From positions 1,364,001 through 1,428,000 of the forward strand of contig NZ_JAPDHU010000002.1 of NCBI RefSeq assembly GCF_031921685.1: DNA of 64,000 nt. The letters are read 5' to 3'. Shown in pieces: positions 25,506 to 34,470 of the stretch; position 1 is the first letter of the stretch, and each line of letters begins with the position of its first letter. This stretch comes from Terripilifer sp031921685 (GTDB lineage: Bacteria > Pseudomonadota > Alphaproteobacteria > Rhizobiales > Beijerinckiaceae). A model generated the notes under the pieces. That model did not search any database and was not told the origin of the DNA. It saw nothing but the letters and a program-made list of their open reading frames with translations. Both the position numbers and the translations under genes were made by a program.

Positions 25506-25863
25506 GCGACGGCCTCCCGTTCGGCCCGAAACAGCAATAGACACGATCCGTATCGGATAGATATCGATACCAATCGTTTGTATTGTGGGGAGGCGGCGAA
25601 ATGTTCAGCCGAGCCCCATCATGGCCGCGAAAAGGTTGCGAAATCGTTCGTTCCTTCAAAAACATTCCTGGATCGCTTGAGTTGCGGGCCGGCCCACGGC
25701 CAGCGCCTATTCCCGCCTATCTGAGGGCTCGCCTCTCGCGAAAACCACCCGATTCCGACGAAACGAGCCGCTCGATCGCCTCTCATACGAAAGGCCTTAA
25801 CGCGCTCATCACGGTTCGGCCTATAAATGTGGGAAGCCGCAGACGCAGGACGAGGACGAGACG
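25506..25863. other. Intergenic region between divergent oxygenase and CDF genes
   Basis: The 358-base gap holds the upstream regions of two divergent units. ATCCG-TAT-CGGAT at 25546-25558 is a perfect short inverted repeat 41 bases upstream of the oxygenase start and may be an operator. An open frame at 25583-25867 has an Arg/Pro-rich composition and overlaps the CDF start; I do not consider it a gene. Nothing else is recognised. Confidence 0.4.
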
Positions 25864-26814
25864 ATGACGACGGAACAAGGCGTCCTGCGCTTCTCCATCA
25901 TCATGACCTTCGTCCTGGCCGGATTCGGCATTCTGTTCGGCCTTTTGTCGGGCTCGTTCTCGATCGTCTTCGACGGCCTCTATGCCCTCACCGACGCCAG
26001 CATGACCGTCCTCTCCCTGCTGGTGACCAATCTTATCGCCGCCTCGACAGCCGGCGGCCCAAAGAAGAGCAAGCTCGTCGCCAATTTCACCATGGGCTTC
26101 TGGCATCTCGAGCCGATGGTGCTGGGCCTCAACGGCACCTTGCTGATCGGCGCCTCGATTTACGCGCTAATCAATGCCGTTGGCAGCCTGATGTCAGGCG
26201 GGCGCGTGCTGAATTTCGATCTCGCCATCGTCTATGCCGTGGTCACGGTGGCCCTATCCGTCGGCATGGCCCTCTATGGCATGAAGGCGAACAAGACCAT
26301 CCGCTCCGATTTTCTCGCCATGGATGCCAAGGCCTGGGTGATGTCGGCCGCCCTCACCGCCGCCCTCCTCGTCGCCTTCATCTTCGGCTATTTCATTCAG
26401 GGCACGCGCCTACAATGGATGTCGCCCTATGTCGACCCGGCGATCCTCGCCCTCGTCTGCCTAGTCGTAATCCCCATTCCCTTCGGTACGGTGCGCCGGG
26501 CATTGGCTGACATCCTGCTCGTCACCCCCGCCGAACTCAAACAGCATGTCGACGAAGTGGCCGAGGTCATCGTCGCCCGCTACGGCTTTCTCTCCTACCG
26601 CTCTTATGTCGCCCGGGTCGGGCGCGGTCGCCAGATCGAGCTTTATTTCATCGTCCCCACCGGCTGGCCGGCGAAGCGGCTGGAGGAATGGGATCGGATC
26701 CGCGATGAAATCAGTGAGGCCATCGGCGGCGATACGGCCGATCGCTGGCTCACCATCGTCTTCACCACCGATGAGGAATGGGCTGACGGCACGCCCCGCG
26801 AAGTGATTGAATAG
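25864..26814 (+). CDS. Cation diffusion facilitator (CDF) family metal exporter
   Basis: A 316-residue inner-membrane protein. Six hydrophobic helices are seen, with acidic metal-site motifs in TM2 (FDGLYALTDAS) and TM5 (FLAMDAKAWVMSA), followed by a cytoplasmic domain of about 90 residues (HVDEVAEVIVARYGF onward). CDF proteins exchange Zn, Fe, Mn, Co or Cd ions for protons. In TM5 the usual second Asp/His is replaced (DAKAW), so metal preference may differ from zinc exporters of the ZitB type. No metal-responsive regulator is adjacent. It ends two bases from the convergent recO gene. Confidence 0.87.
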   Translation: MTTEQGVLRFSIIMTFVLAGFGILFGLLSGSFSIVFDGLYALTDASMTVLSLLVTNLIAASTAGGPKKSKLVANFTMGFWHLEPMVLGLNGTLLIGASIYALINAVGSLMSGGRVLNFDLAIVYAVVTVALSVGMALYGMKANKTIRSDFLAMDAKAWVMSAALTAALLVAFIFGYFIQGTRLQWMSPYVDPAILALVCLVVIPIPFGTVRRALADILLVTPAELKQHVDEVAEVIVARYGFLSYRSYVARVGRGRQIELYFIVPTGWPAKRLEEWDRIRDEISEAIGGDTADRWLTIVFTTDEEWADGTPREVIE

Positions 26815-26815
26815 A

Positions 26816-27568
26816 TCAGCTTTTGCCGCCGGCAGGATCGATCATCGCAAGACCGGCCGCCGTCAGATAGCTGCGGCGCGTCAGCCTCTCAGCCCCGCCG
26901 CGCGGCTGCAGCACATCGCGGTCGAGAAAGTACCCGGTCAAGCGGAAACCATCGGCGATCTCGGCCCTGTCCGGCACGCCCTGCCACGACAGCCCCCGCA
27001 GGAAGGCCGGCAGTGGCAGCAGCCGATCCTTGTAAGGCTCGCCGGCTGCGGCACTCACCGCCCGCCCCGTCTTGGGTGAAACATAGATCAGCTCATCATT
27101 CCTCCCGGTGGCGGCGCATTGCGACAGATCGAGACGGAAACCCAGCTCCGACAGCACTTCCAGCTCGAAGCGCACCATCAGCGCCGGCCCCAGCTCCGGC
27201 TCGCCCAGATGGTCCGCCATGGTCGTGGCCATATCGTAGAGCGTTTCGTGCGGATCGCGCTCCGGTAGCAGCCGCAGCAATTCGCCCATCAGATTGATGC
27301 CGGCGAGCGCCAGCGGCGAACTCATGATCTCGGCGGCGCGCACCTTCCCCACTTCCAGGGTGAACAGACCGAGATGCTCCTCCAGCCTTGCCCGCCACGT
27401 CACCTCCGCGCTGTTGCCCTGCTGCAAGGTCGGCTGCATGCGCCGGGAGCGACCGCCCTTGACGATGCCCATGTGGCGGCCATGGGCGCGCGTCATCAGT
27501 TCGACGATGAGGCTGGTCTCGCCGTGCTTGCGCAACCCAATGATGATGCCCTCATCGCGCCATTCCAT
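26816..27568 (-). CDS. recO: DNA repair protein RecO
   Basis: A 250-residue RecO with the N-terminal OB fold (MEWRDEGIIIGLRKHGETSLIVELMTR shape) and the helical C-terminal domain. RecO anneals SSB-coated single strands and loads RecA with RecR in the RecF pathway. ATG 27568 gives the family start; the longer frame to 27610 overlaps the MFS gene. The Cys motif of many RecO zinc sites is reduced here to a single Cys in LSQCAATG. In related genomes it normally follows era directly; here an MFS gene has entered between them. Confidence 0.95.
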   Translation of the reverse strand: MEWRDEGIIIGLRKHGETSLIVELMTRAHGRHMGIVKGGRSRRMQPTLQQGNSAEVTWRARLEEHLGLFTLEVGKVRAAEIMSSPLALAGINLMGELLRLLPERDPHETLYDMATTMADHLGEPELGPALMVRFELEVLSELGFRLDLSQCAATGRNDELIYVSPKTGRAVSAAAGEPYKDRLLPLPAFLRGLSWQGVPDRAEIADGFRLTGYFLDRDVLQPRGGAERLTRRSYLTAAGLAMIDPAGGKS

Positions 27569-27575
27569 GCGCGCC

Positions 27576-28781
27576 TCACTGTGACGGCGCGCGACGCGCC
27601 AGAAGCACACCGGCGATCAATGTGCCGGTCATCAGCAGCCCAGAGAACAACGCCACGCCCGACCAGCCAGCACTACTCCAGAACAGGCCACCCGCCGAGC
27701 CGGCGATGCCGCCGCCGATATAGTAGAATAGCAGATAGAGCGAGGACGCCTGCGCCTTATCCTGTTCGGCCAAGGCCGGCGCATAACCGCTGCAAATCGC
27801 ATGCGCGCCAAAGAATCCGAACGTCATGATGGCGAGGCCAATGACAATGCTGATCAGATAGTCCGGCGTCATCAGGATCAGCCCGACGATCATGATCAGA
27901 ATCGACGCCACAAGCACCCGCCCGCGCCCGAAACGAGCCGCCAGATTGCCCATGGTCGCCGAGCCGAGGCTGCCGATCGGATAACAGGCGAAAACCAGGC
28001 CGGCGAGGCTCTGGCTGAAATTGAACGGCGGCGCTTGCAGGCGAAAGCCGACGTAATTGTAGAGCACCATGAAACCGCCGAGCAGCAGAAAGCCCTCGTA
28101 GACCAGAAGCACCATGCCGGGATTGCGAAAATGCCGGAACAGCGAAGCAGCAAGCCCGCTGAAATGCAGCCCACGCGGCACGAAATGCTGCGACGGCATC
28201 AACGCCCGCCAGAAAATCACTGCCGAGACCAGCCCCGTCGCGGCGATGAAAGCCATGGCGATACGCCAGGAACCGTAATCGGCGAGCACGGCGACGAAGA
28301 GCCGGCCCGACATGCCACCCAGAGCGCCGCCGCCGATATAGAGGCCGACGGCCGGCGCCACGGCCTGCGGCTCCATCTCTTCGCCGAGATAGGCCAGTGC
28401 CACGGCCGGCATACCGCTGAGTGCCACACCGGCCAGCGCCCGCAACCACAGGATCTGGTTCCACTGGGTCGCCACCGACAATAGCAGCGTCAAAACGGAG
28501 GCCGCGACGAGCGCACCCAGCATCAGCGGCTTGCGCCCAAAGGCTTCGGCGAAGGAACTCGCGAACACCATCGCCACGGCCAGCGTGATCGTCGTCAACG
28601 ACAGAGCAAGAGAGCTTTGTGCCGGCGAGACATGAAATTCATCGACGAACAGCGGCAGGATCGGCTGCGTGCAATAGAGCAGTGCGAAGATCGAAAAGCC
28701 GCAGGAAAAAATCGCCAGCGAGGTACGCCGATATTGCGGCGTGCCCTTGGCGATGCGCCCTGCCCCGGCCGTTTCCCCCAC
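27576..28781 (-). CDS. MFS transporter, YnfM-like
   Basis: A 401-residue 12-helix MFS permease. The start RRTSLAIFSCGFSIFALLYCTQPILPLFVDEF and the EAFGRKP loop fit the YnfM-like subgroup of drug-proton antiporters (arabinose-efflux permease-like). The start is GTG 28781, two bases after the era stop, so it is read from the era transcript. Its placement between era and recO is not the usual arrangement. The substrate is unknown. Confidence 0.85.
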   Translation of the reverse strand: MGETAGAGRIAKGTPQYRRTSLAIFSCGFSIFALLYCTQPILPLFVDEFHVSPAQSSLALSLTTITLAVAMVFASSFAEAFGRKPLMLGALVAASVLTLLLSVATQWNQILWLRALAGVALSGMPAVALAYLGEEMEPQAVAPAVGLYIGGGALGGMSGRLFVAVLADYGSWRIAMAFIAATGLVSAVIFWRALMPSQHFVPRGLHFSGLAASLFRHFRNPGMVLLVYEGFLLLGGFMVLYNYVGFRLQAPPFNFSQSLAGLVFACYPIGSLGSATMGNLAARFGRGRVLVASILIMIVGLILMTPDYLISIVIGLAIMTFGFFGAHAICSGYAPALAEQDKAQASSLYLLFYYIGGGIAGSAGGLFWSSAGWSGVALFSGLLMTGTLIAGVLLARRAPSQ

Positions 28782-28783
28782 GA

Positions 28784-29692
28784 TTATTCCTTGGGAAATT
28801 CGAGACCCATTTCGCGATAGCGATCCGGATCGTCGAGCCAGCGCTCACGCACTTTCACGAACAGGAACAGATGCACTTTCTGTTCGGCCGCCTCGGCGAT
28901 GTCCTTGCGCGCGGCGCTGCCGACCGCCTTGAGCGTGCGGCCACCTTCGCCGATGACGATTTTCTTATGCGCGTCGCGCGTCACATAGATCGTCTGCTCG
29001 ATGCGCGCCGAACCATCGGGCAGATCCTTCCACTGCTCGGTCTCGACGGTGAGATTGTAGGGCAGTTCGTCGTGCAGCCGCTCGAACAGTTTCTCGCGCG
29101 TGATCTCGGCAGCGAAGACGCGCATCGGCGCTTCGGTGATCTGGTCTTCCGGGAACAGCCACGGACCGGGCTTCATCTTGCCCGCCAGTCGCGCCAGCAT
29201 CGTATCGACGCCATAGCCCTTGAGCGCCGATACCATGAACGTCTCGTCGAAGGCACACAGTTCATTGACGGACTTGGCGAGGCCAAGCAGCGTCGTATTC
29301 TCCACCGTGTCGATCTTGTTGAGCACGAGGGCCTTCGGCAGCGCCACGTCTTTCAGCCTGGCGAGGATTTCACGCGCTTCGTCATCCAGCCCCTTGCGCG
29401 CATCGATCAGCAGACACACCGCATCGGCATCGATGGCGCCGCCCCAGGCACTCGTCACCATGGCGCGGTCGAGCCGGCGCTTGGGCTGAAAAATGCCGGG
29501 CGTATCGACGAAGATGATCTGCGTCTTGTCGTGCACGGCGATGGCGCGCACCTGCGCCCGCGTCGTCTGCACCTTGCGCGAGACGATCGACACTTTCGCG
29601 CCCACCAAAGTGTTGAGCAGCGTCGATTTGCCGGCATTCGGTGCCCCGATCAGGGCGACGAAGCCGCAGCGCGTTTCCGTATCAGTGGTCAA
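28784..29692 (-). CDS. era: GTPase Era
   Basis: A 302-residue Era. G1 is GAPNAGKST, G3 DTPG in FVDTPGIF, G4 NKID in VLNKIDTV, and G5 SALKG; the C-terminal KH domain contains KKIVIGEGGRTLK. Era binds the 3' end of 16S rRNA and acts in 30S assembly. It follows rnc by one base and belongs to the lepB-rnc-era operon. Confidence 0.98.
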   Translation of the reverse strand: MTTDTETRCGFVALIGAPNAGKSTLLNTLVGAKVSIVSRKVQTTRAQVRAIAVHDKTQIIFVDTPGIFQPKRRLDRAMVTSAWGGAIDADAVCLLIDARKGLDDEAREILARLKDVALPKALVLNKIDTVENTTLLGLAKSVNELCAFDETFMVSALKGYGVDTMLARLAGKMKPGPWLFPEDQITEAPMRVFAAEITREKLFERLHDELPYNLTVETEQWKDLPDGSARIEQTIYVTRDAHKKIVIGEGGRTLKAVGSAARKDIAEAAEQKVHLFLFVKVRERWLDDPDRYREMGLEFPKE

Positions 29693-29693
29693 T

Positions 29694-30407
29694 TTATACC
29701 TTGTCCTTGCGGTCGCGAACTTTTTCGCGGGTCATGAAAGCACGCGCCGCCGCCTGTTCGGCCACCCGCTTCGACGTGCCCTCGGCCTCCGCCGGCGGAT
29801 AGCCTGTCACTTCGACGGCAATTGTAAAGTGCGGCGCGTGGTCGGGGCCGGAGCGGCCGGTTTCGCGGTAATGCGGCGGCTCCTTGCCGCGCGCCTGCGC
29901 CCATTCCTGCAGGACGGTTTTGGGATCGCGCAGCGGGTTTTTCGGCGCCATCATCCGCGGCGACCAGTTGCGGCGCACCAGATCGCGCGCCGCGTCATAG
30001 CCGGCGTCGAGAAACACCGCGCCGATGATGGATTCGCAGACGTCCGAGAGAATGGCCTTCTTCTGCGAACCGCCGGTCTTCACCTCGCCACCGCCCAGCC
30101 GCAGCCAGTCGCTGGCGCCCCATTGGGTGGCCACGTCGGCACAGGCTTCCCGCCGCACGAGGTCGGTGAGACGTTGCGACATCTCCCCTTCGGTCGCCTT
30201 CGGAAAAGTCTCGAACAGCATCTCGGCCACGGCGAGCCCCAAAACACGGTCGCCGAGAAATTCAAGCCGCTGATAGGACTGGGCCCGTTTCGCCGTGGTC
30301 ACCGCGCTGACATGCGTCAGCGCCGCCTCCAGTAAATCGCGGTTGGTGAATTGATGTCCGATGCGCTCTTCTAACGGTCCGAATTCGGGCCGGGTTTTTC
30401 GCGCCAT
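29694..30407 (-). CDS. rnc: Ribonuclease III
   Basis: A 237-residue RNase III. The catalytic signature is RLEFLGDRVL near residue 45, with the second acidic site at CESIIGAVFLDAG; the C-terminal double-stranded RNA binding domain begins near DPKTVLQEWAQ. It processes rRNA precursors and structured mRNAs as a dimer with Mg2+. ATG 30407 (MARKTRPEF) fits the family start; it lies 4 bases after the lepB stop. Confidence 0.97.
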   Translation of the reverse strand: MARKTRPEFGPLEERIGHQFTNRDLLEAALTHVSAVTTAKRAQSYQRLEFLGDRVLGLAVAEMLFETFPKATEGEMSQRLTDLVRREACADVATQWGASDWLRLGGGEVKTGGSQKKAILSDVCESIIGAVFLDAGYDAARDLVRRNWSPRMMAPKNPLRDPKTVLQEWAQARGKEPPHYRETGRSGPDHAPHFTIAVEVTGYPPAEAEGTSKRVAEQAAARAFMTREKVRDRKDKV

Positions 30408-30411
30408 CCGC

Positions 30412-31188
30412 TCACCGCACAGGCGTGAAGATGCGATCCCAGCGGACGCTCCAGGGCCACCGCCACACTTGCCACGCGGGCTCGCCTTCATCGACCGAGA
30501 AGAAGATCACTTCGGCGCGGCCAACGAAATTCTCGAACGGCACATAGCCGACGCCACCGTCATTGGCCGGGACGCGCGAATCCGTCGAATTGTCGCGGTT
30601 GTCGCCCATCATGAAATAATTGCCCGGCGGCACCGTGTAGACATTGGTGTTGTCGTAGAAGCCGGTGTCGCCATCGCGCTCGATCACGGTGTAGCTGACG
30701 CCGTTGGGCAGGGTTTCCTTATAGGTCGGCACTTCGCTATCGCGGCCGAAGGCATCGCGGGTGCGGATCTTGGCGATCGGCATGCGCGGCACGAGCTGGC
30801 CGTTGATGAAGAGCTTGCCCTCGATCATCTGCACCCGGTCGCCCGGCAAGCCGATGACGCGCTTGATATAATCGGTTGAGCCGTCGCGCGGCAGTTTGAA
30901 CACGGCGACATCGCCCCGCTTCGGCTCGGAGGCCAGTACGCGGCCGGAGAAGACATCCGGGCTGAACGGCAGCGAATGCTTGGAATAACCGTAGGAATAT
31001 TTCGAGACGAACAGATAATCGCCGATGAGGAGCGTCGGGATCATCGAGCCCGACGGGATGTTGAACGGCTGGAACAGCAGCGTCCGCACCACGATGGCTA
31101 TGAGAAGGGCTTCGATGACGACCTTGATGGTCTCGCCTATGCCGCCTTCGGCCTTTTTTGCCACCCGCTCCACCTTCCGGTCCGACAT
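30412..31188 (-). CDS. lepB: Signal peptidase I
   Basis: A 258-residue type I signal peptidase. One N-terminal membrane helix (VVIEALLIAIVVRTLLF) is followed by the catalytic Ser motif IPSGSMIPTL and the general-base Lys in DYIKRVIGLPGD, then the MGDNRDNSTDSR motif. It cleaves signal peptides on the periplasmic face. ATG 31188 (MSDRKVERV) gives the usual length; the open frame upstream is Arg-rich and not conserved in style. It heads lepB-rnc-era. Confidence 0.96.
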   Translation of the reverse strand: MSDRKVERVAKKAEGGIGETIKVVIEALLIAIVVRTLLFQPFNIPSGSMIPTLLIGDYLFVSKYSYGYSKHSLPFSPDVFSGRVLASEPKRGDVAVFKLPRDGSTDYIKRVIGLPGDRVQMIEGKLFINGQLVPRMPIAKIRTRDAFGRDSEVPTYKETLPNGVSYTVIERDGDTGFYDNTNVYTVPPGNYFMMGDNRDNSTDSRVPANDGGVGYVPFENFVGRAEVIFFSVDEGEPAWQVWRWPWSVRWDRIFTPVR

Positions 31189-31474
31189 GCCGCTATCCGT
31201 CTGTTCGCGCCGCTGACGCGGGCTGTTGCGCCGAGCACGAGCGGACGGCCAACCATCCGTCCGTATAGTCCTGGAACCCGGGTCCGCCAAGGCTCATCCT
31301 TGGCAAAATCCCCGATATCGCCCGCGAATGCACGGCGATTTGATCCCAAAATCAGGCTCTTGTAGGGCGCGGTGGAAAGGCCCGGAAACAGTGGGAGAGC
31401 CGCCCGGGGCCCTCATCTGCGACACCCCACCCGACCGCAAACAAACTGCGGCCACCTGATTCCACGGGTGATTC

Positions 31475-31873
31475 TCAGGGCCGGAAGGCCTCGATCACCA
31501 CGAAAGCTTGAGCATAAGGGTAATCATCGGTGATGGTCACGTGGATCAGCGCCGTCTGGCCGATGGGGGTCAGCTCCTGCAGACGCATGGCAGACTTGCC
31601 GGCCAGCACCATGGTCGGCCGCCCGCCCGGCATGTTGACCACCCCCATGTCCTTCCAGGCGATGCCCATGCGGATGCCGGTGCCCAGAGCCTTGGCACAG
31701 GCCTCCTTGGCGGCGAAGCGCTTGGCATAGGAAGCCGCCCGCTCCGCCCGCTTGTCCGAGCGGGCGCGCTCGATATCGGTGAAACAGCGGCGGGTGAACC
31801 GCTCGCCGAACCGCTCGAGGGTGTCCTCGATGCGCCTGATGTCGACGAGATCGGAACCGATGCCCAAAATCAT
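31475..31873 (-). CDS. acpS: Holo-[acyl-carrier-protein] synthase
   Basis: A 132-residue AcpS that transfers 4'-phosphopantetheine from CoA to acyl carrier protein. Motifs are GIGSDLVDIRRIE at the start (metal-binding Asp) and RFAAKEACAKALGTG. ATG 31873 lies 7 bases after the pdxJ stop; the open frame upstream overlaps pdxJ in another frame. The 286-base gap to lepB shows no feature that I recognise. Confidence 0.97.
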   Translation of the reverse strand: MILGIGSDLVDIRRIEDTLERFGERFTRRCFTDIERARSDKRAERAASYAKRFAAKEACAKALGTGIRMGIAWKDMGVVNMPGGRPTMVLAGKSAMRLQELTPIGQTALIHVTITDDYPYAQAFVVIEAFRP

Positions 31874-31880
31874 ATCTTGC

Positions 31881-32639
31881 TCATCTCTTGCTCTCGCCTG
31901 CGGCGCGGCCTTCCTGCATTGCCTTGCGCATCTGCGCGATGGCGGCGGGCAGACCGATGAAAATCGCCTCGCCAACGAGAAAATGGCCGATGTTGAGTTC
32001 GACGATTTCGGGCAGCGCCGAGATCGTGCGGGCGGTGTCGAAGTCGAGCCCGTGGCCGGCATGGCACTCGATGCCGAGTTCGCGCGTGAAAGCCGCCGCG
32101 GTGCGGATGCGTTCGAATTCGGCGTCGGCCCGTTCGCTCTCGCCATGGGCCAGCGCATCGCACCAGGCGCCCGTGTGCAATTCAATCACCGGCGCACCGA
32201 TCGAATGCGACGCTTCCAGCGCCTCGCGCGACGGCTCGATGAACAGCGACACGCGAATGCCGGCCCGCTTCAACTCGGTGGTGACGACCTTGAGGTGATC
32301 ATGACCGCCGACCACGTCGAGGCCACCTTCCGTCGTGCGTTCGCTGCGCTTCTCCGGCACCAGGCAGGAGGCATGTGGACGCGTCGCCAACGCAATCGCG
32401 ACCATGTCGTCGGTCGCCGCCATTTCGAAGTTGAGCGGTTTGGAGATTCCGCGCTTCAATCGCGCCATGTCCTCGTCGCGGATATGGCGCCGGTCCTCGC
32501 GCAGATGCGCAGTGATGCCGTCGGCCCCGGCCGCGATGGCAACCAGCGCGGCGCGCACCGGATCGGGCAAGGCCCCGCCCCTTGCATTGCGCACCGTTGC
32601 CACGTGATCAATGTTCACCCCAAGGCGCACTTGCCCCAT
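31881..32639 (-). CDS. pdxJ: Pyridoxine 5'-phosphate synthase
   Basis: A 252-residue PdxJ, a TIM barrel that condenses 3-amino-2-oxopropyl phosphate with 1-deoxyxylulose 5-phosphate to form pyridoxine 5'-phosphate. Signature stretches are RLGVNIDHVATVRNARGG at the start, GADGITAHLREDRRHI, and ECHAGHGLDFDTA near the C-terminus. ATG 32639 is preferred over the upstream frame, which overlaps the ABC exporter gene. Confidence 0.97.
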   Translation of the reverse strand: MGQVRLGVNIDHVATVRNARGGALPDPVRAALVAIAAGADGITAHLREDRRHIRDEDMARLKRGISKPLNFEMAATDDMVAIALATRPHASCLVPEKRSERTTEGGLDVVGGHDHLKVVTTELKRAGIRVSLFIEPSREALEASHSIGAPVIELHTGAWCDALAHGESERADAEFERIRTAAAFTRELGIECHAGHGLDFDTARTISALPEIVELNIGHFLVGEAIFIGLPAAIAQMRKAMQEGRAAGESKR

Positions 32640-32655
32640 CACGCTCAATCCTCGT

Positions 32656-34470
32656 CTATTCCGCGGCCGCTGCGATCTCACCCGAACGCATCTGCGTTTC
32701 CAGCAATTGCCGGTAGATACCGTCCGGCCGGGCCATCAGCTCCGCATGCGTTCCATCTTCCACGATTTTGCCCTCGTCGAAAACCAGGATGCGATCCATG
32801 CGCCGGATGGTCGACAGCCGATGGGCGATCACCAAAGTGGTGCGTCCCTTCGACAGCCGGTCGATGGCCTCACGGATATAGAGTTCCGACACCGAGTCCA
32901 GGCTCGATGTCGCCTCGTCGAGAATGAGCACCGGCGTTGCCGCCAGGATGGCGCGGGCAATGGCGACCCGCTGCCGCTCGCCACCGGACAATTTGATGCC
33001 GCGTTCGCCGACCAGGGTTTCGTAGCCGTTCGGCAGTCCGCCGACGAAACGGTCGACATGGGCGAGCTTGGCCGCTTGCTCGATTTCGCCACGGCTCGCC
33101 TGCGGACGGCCATAAGCGATGTTCGTCGCCAGCGAGCGATGAAAGAGCATCGGCTCCTGCGGCACCAGGCCGATGCCGGCGCGCAGCGAGTCCTGTGTCA
33201 CCTCGGCGATGTTTTGACCATCGATCAAAATGCTGCCGGCCTGTACGTCATAGAGGCGCTGCACCAGTTTGACGAAGGTCGACTTGCCCGCACCGGAATG
33301 GCCGACGAGCCCCACGCGTTGGCCGGGCTCGATAACGAGCGAGAGGTCGCGGAATAAGGTTCGCCCGGCGCCCGCATAGGCAAAGGTCACATGATCGAAT
33401 TCGATCTTGCCGCGCATGATGGCCAGCGGCCGCGCATTGGGCGCATCGGCAATCTCCTGCTCCGCGTCACGGAACTCGAGCACGTCGTCCATGTCGTTGA
33501 CGGCCCGTTGGATGGTGCGCACATGCTGGCCGACATCGCGCAGATAGCCGTTGAGCAGCACCTGCGTGGTGATCAGCATCGTGATGTCGCCCGGCGTCGC
33601 TTGACCGTCGATCCACAATTTCAGGCCCGTACCAAGCATGGCGATCTGCAGGAACACCAGCAGGACGGACTGAATCATACCGCTGAGGACGCCGCGATCC
33701 CAGGAGCGGATCGCCCGCCACTCCCAATTGCCGGCGACATCGGCGAAAAGCTTGTCTTCGCGCTCCTCGGCGGCAAAAGTCTTCACCGCCTGATTGGAGG
33801 TGATCGAATCCGCCAGGGCGCCGCTCATGCGCGAATCCCATTCGCGCGCCGCCACATTGGCCGGCTGCACATATTTGACCGAAATGGTGATGACGACAGC
33901 CAGGAAGATGACAATCGAACTGGCGAGGATCAACCCCAGGACCGGCCAACGCCAAGCGAAAATAGCGCTGACACCGAGAATGACGATCAGCGCCGGCAAC
34001 AGACCGAAGATGACCGTGTCGGTGAACGTGTCATAGGCACTCATGCCGCGCGTGATCTTGCGCACGGTGGAGCCGGCGAAAGAATTGGCGTGCCATTCCG
34101 AGGAGAACCGTTGCACTTTGGCGAAGGCATCGCGACCAATGGCGGTGATCGAGCGGGCGCTCAACCGGTTCAATAGAAAGCCGACGATCTGCCGCGACAG
34201 CGCGAACAGCGCGCCGAGGCCAATGAAGATCATCAGCGCATGCAGCACAGGCGCTGGATTGTCCCGCGAACCGGAAACGATGGCATCGACCAGATGGCCC
34301 GACGCCTGCGGCACGCTCACGTCAACGAGGGTCGAGCCGATGCGCGCCGCCAGAATGCCGGCCAGCAGGCCGGGCCAGCGCAGCCAGTAATGGGTGACGA
34401 ACGTGAGGACGCGCCGATAAGACGCGCGCGTCGGCGCAGGCGCCTCCGCTGCGTCCTCGTTCGCGCTCAT
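32656..34470 (-). CDS. ABC-type exporter, fused membrane and ATPase domains
   Basis: A 604-residue half-transporter. Six membrane helices occupy residues about 30-320; the ATPase domain follows with Walker A (GHSGAGKST), signature (LSGGERQRVAIARAI), Walker B (VLILDEATSSLD) and H-loop (VIAHRLST). It probably works as a homodimer exporting a lipid or drug, in the MsbA/multidrug group. Its ATG shares a base with the rel stop, so it is read with rel, although it is not a usual member of this housekeeping block. Confidence 0.9.
   Translation of the reverse strand: MSANEDAAEAPAPTRASYRRVLTFVTHYWLRWPGLLAGILAARIGSTLVDVSVPQASGHLVDAIVSGSRDNPAPVLHALMIFIGLGALFALSRQIVGFLLNRLSARSITAIGRDAFAKVQRFSSEWHANSFAGSTVRKITRGMSAYDTFTDTVIFGLLPALIVILGVSAIFAWRWPVLGLILASSIVIFLAVVITISVKYVQPANVAAREWDSRMSGALADSITSNQAVKTFAAEEREDKLFADVAGNWEWRAIRSWDRGVLSGMIQSVLLVFLQIAMLGTGLKLWIDGQATPGDITMLITTQVLLNGYLRDVGQHVRTIQRAVNDMDDVLEFRDAEQEIADAPNARPLAIMRGKIEFDHVTFAYAGAGRTLFRDLSLVIEPGQRVGLVGHSGAGKSTFVKLVQRLYDVQAGSILIDGQNIAEVTQDSLRAGIGLVPQEPMLFHRSLATNIAYGRPQASRGEIEQAAKLAHVDRFVGGLPNGYETLVGERGIKLSGGERQRVAIARAILAATPVLILDEATSSLDSVSELYIREAIDRLSKGRTTLVIAHRLSTIRRMDRILVFDEGKIVEDGTHAELMARPDGIYRQLLETQMRSGEIAAAAE

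Noticed and set aside
25583..25867. 94-codon frame upstream of the CDF gene
   Set aside because: Arg/Pro-rich composition and overlap with the CDF start; no signal or domain.
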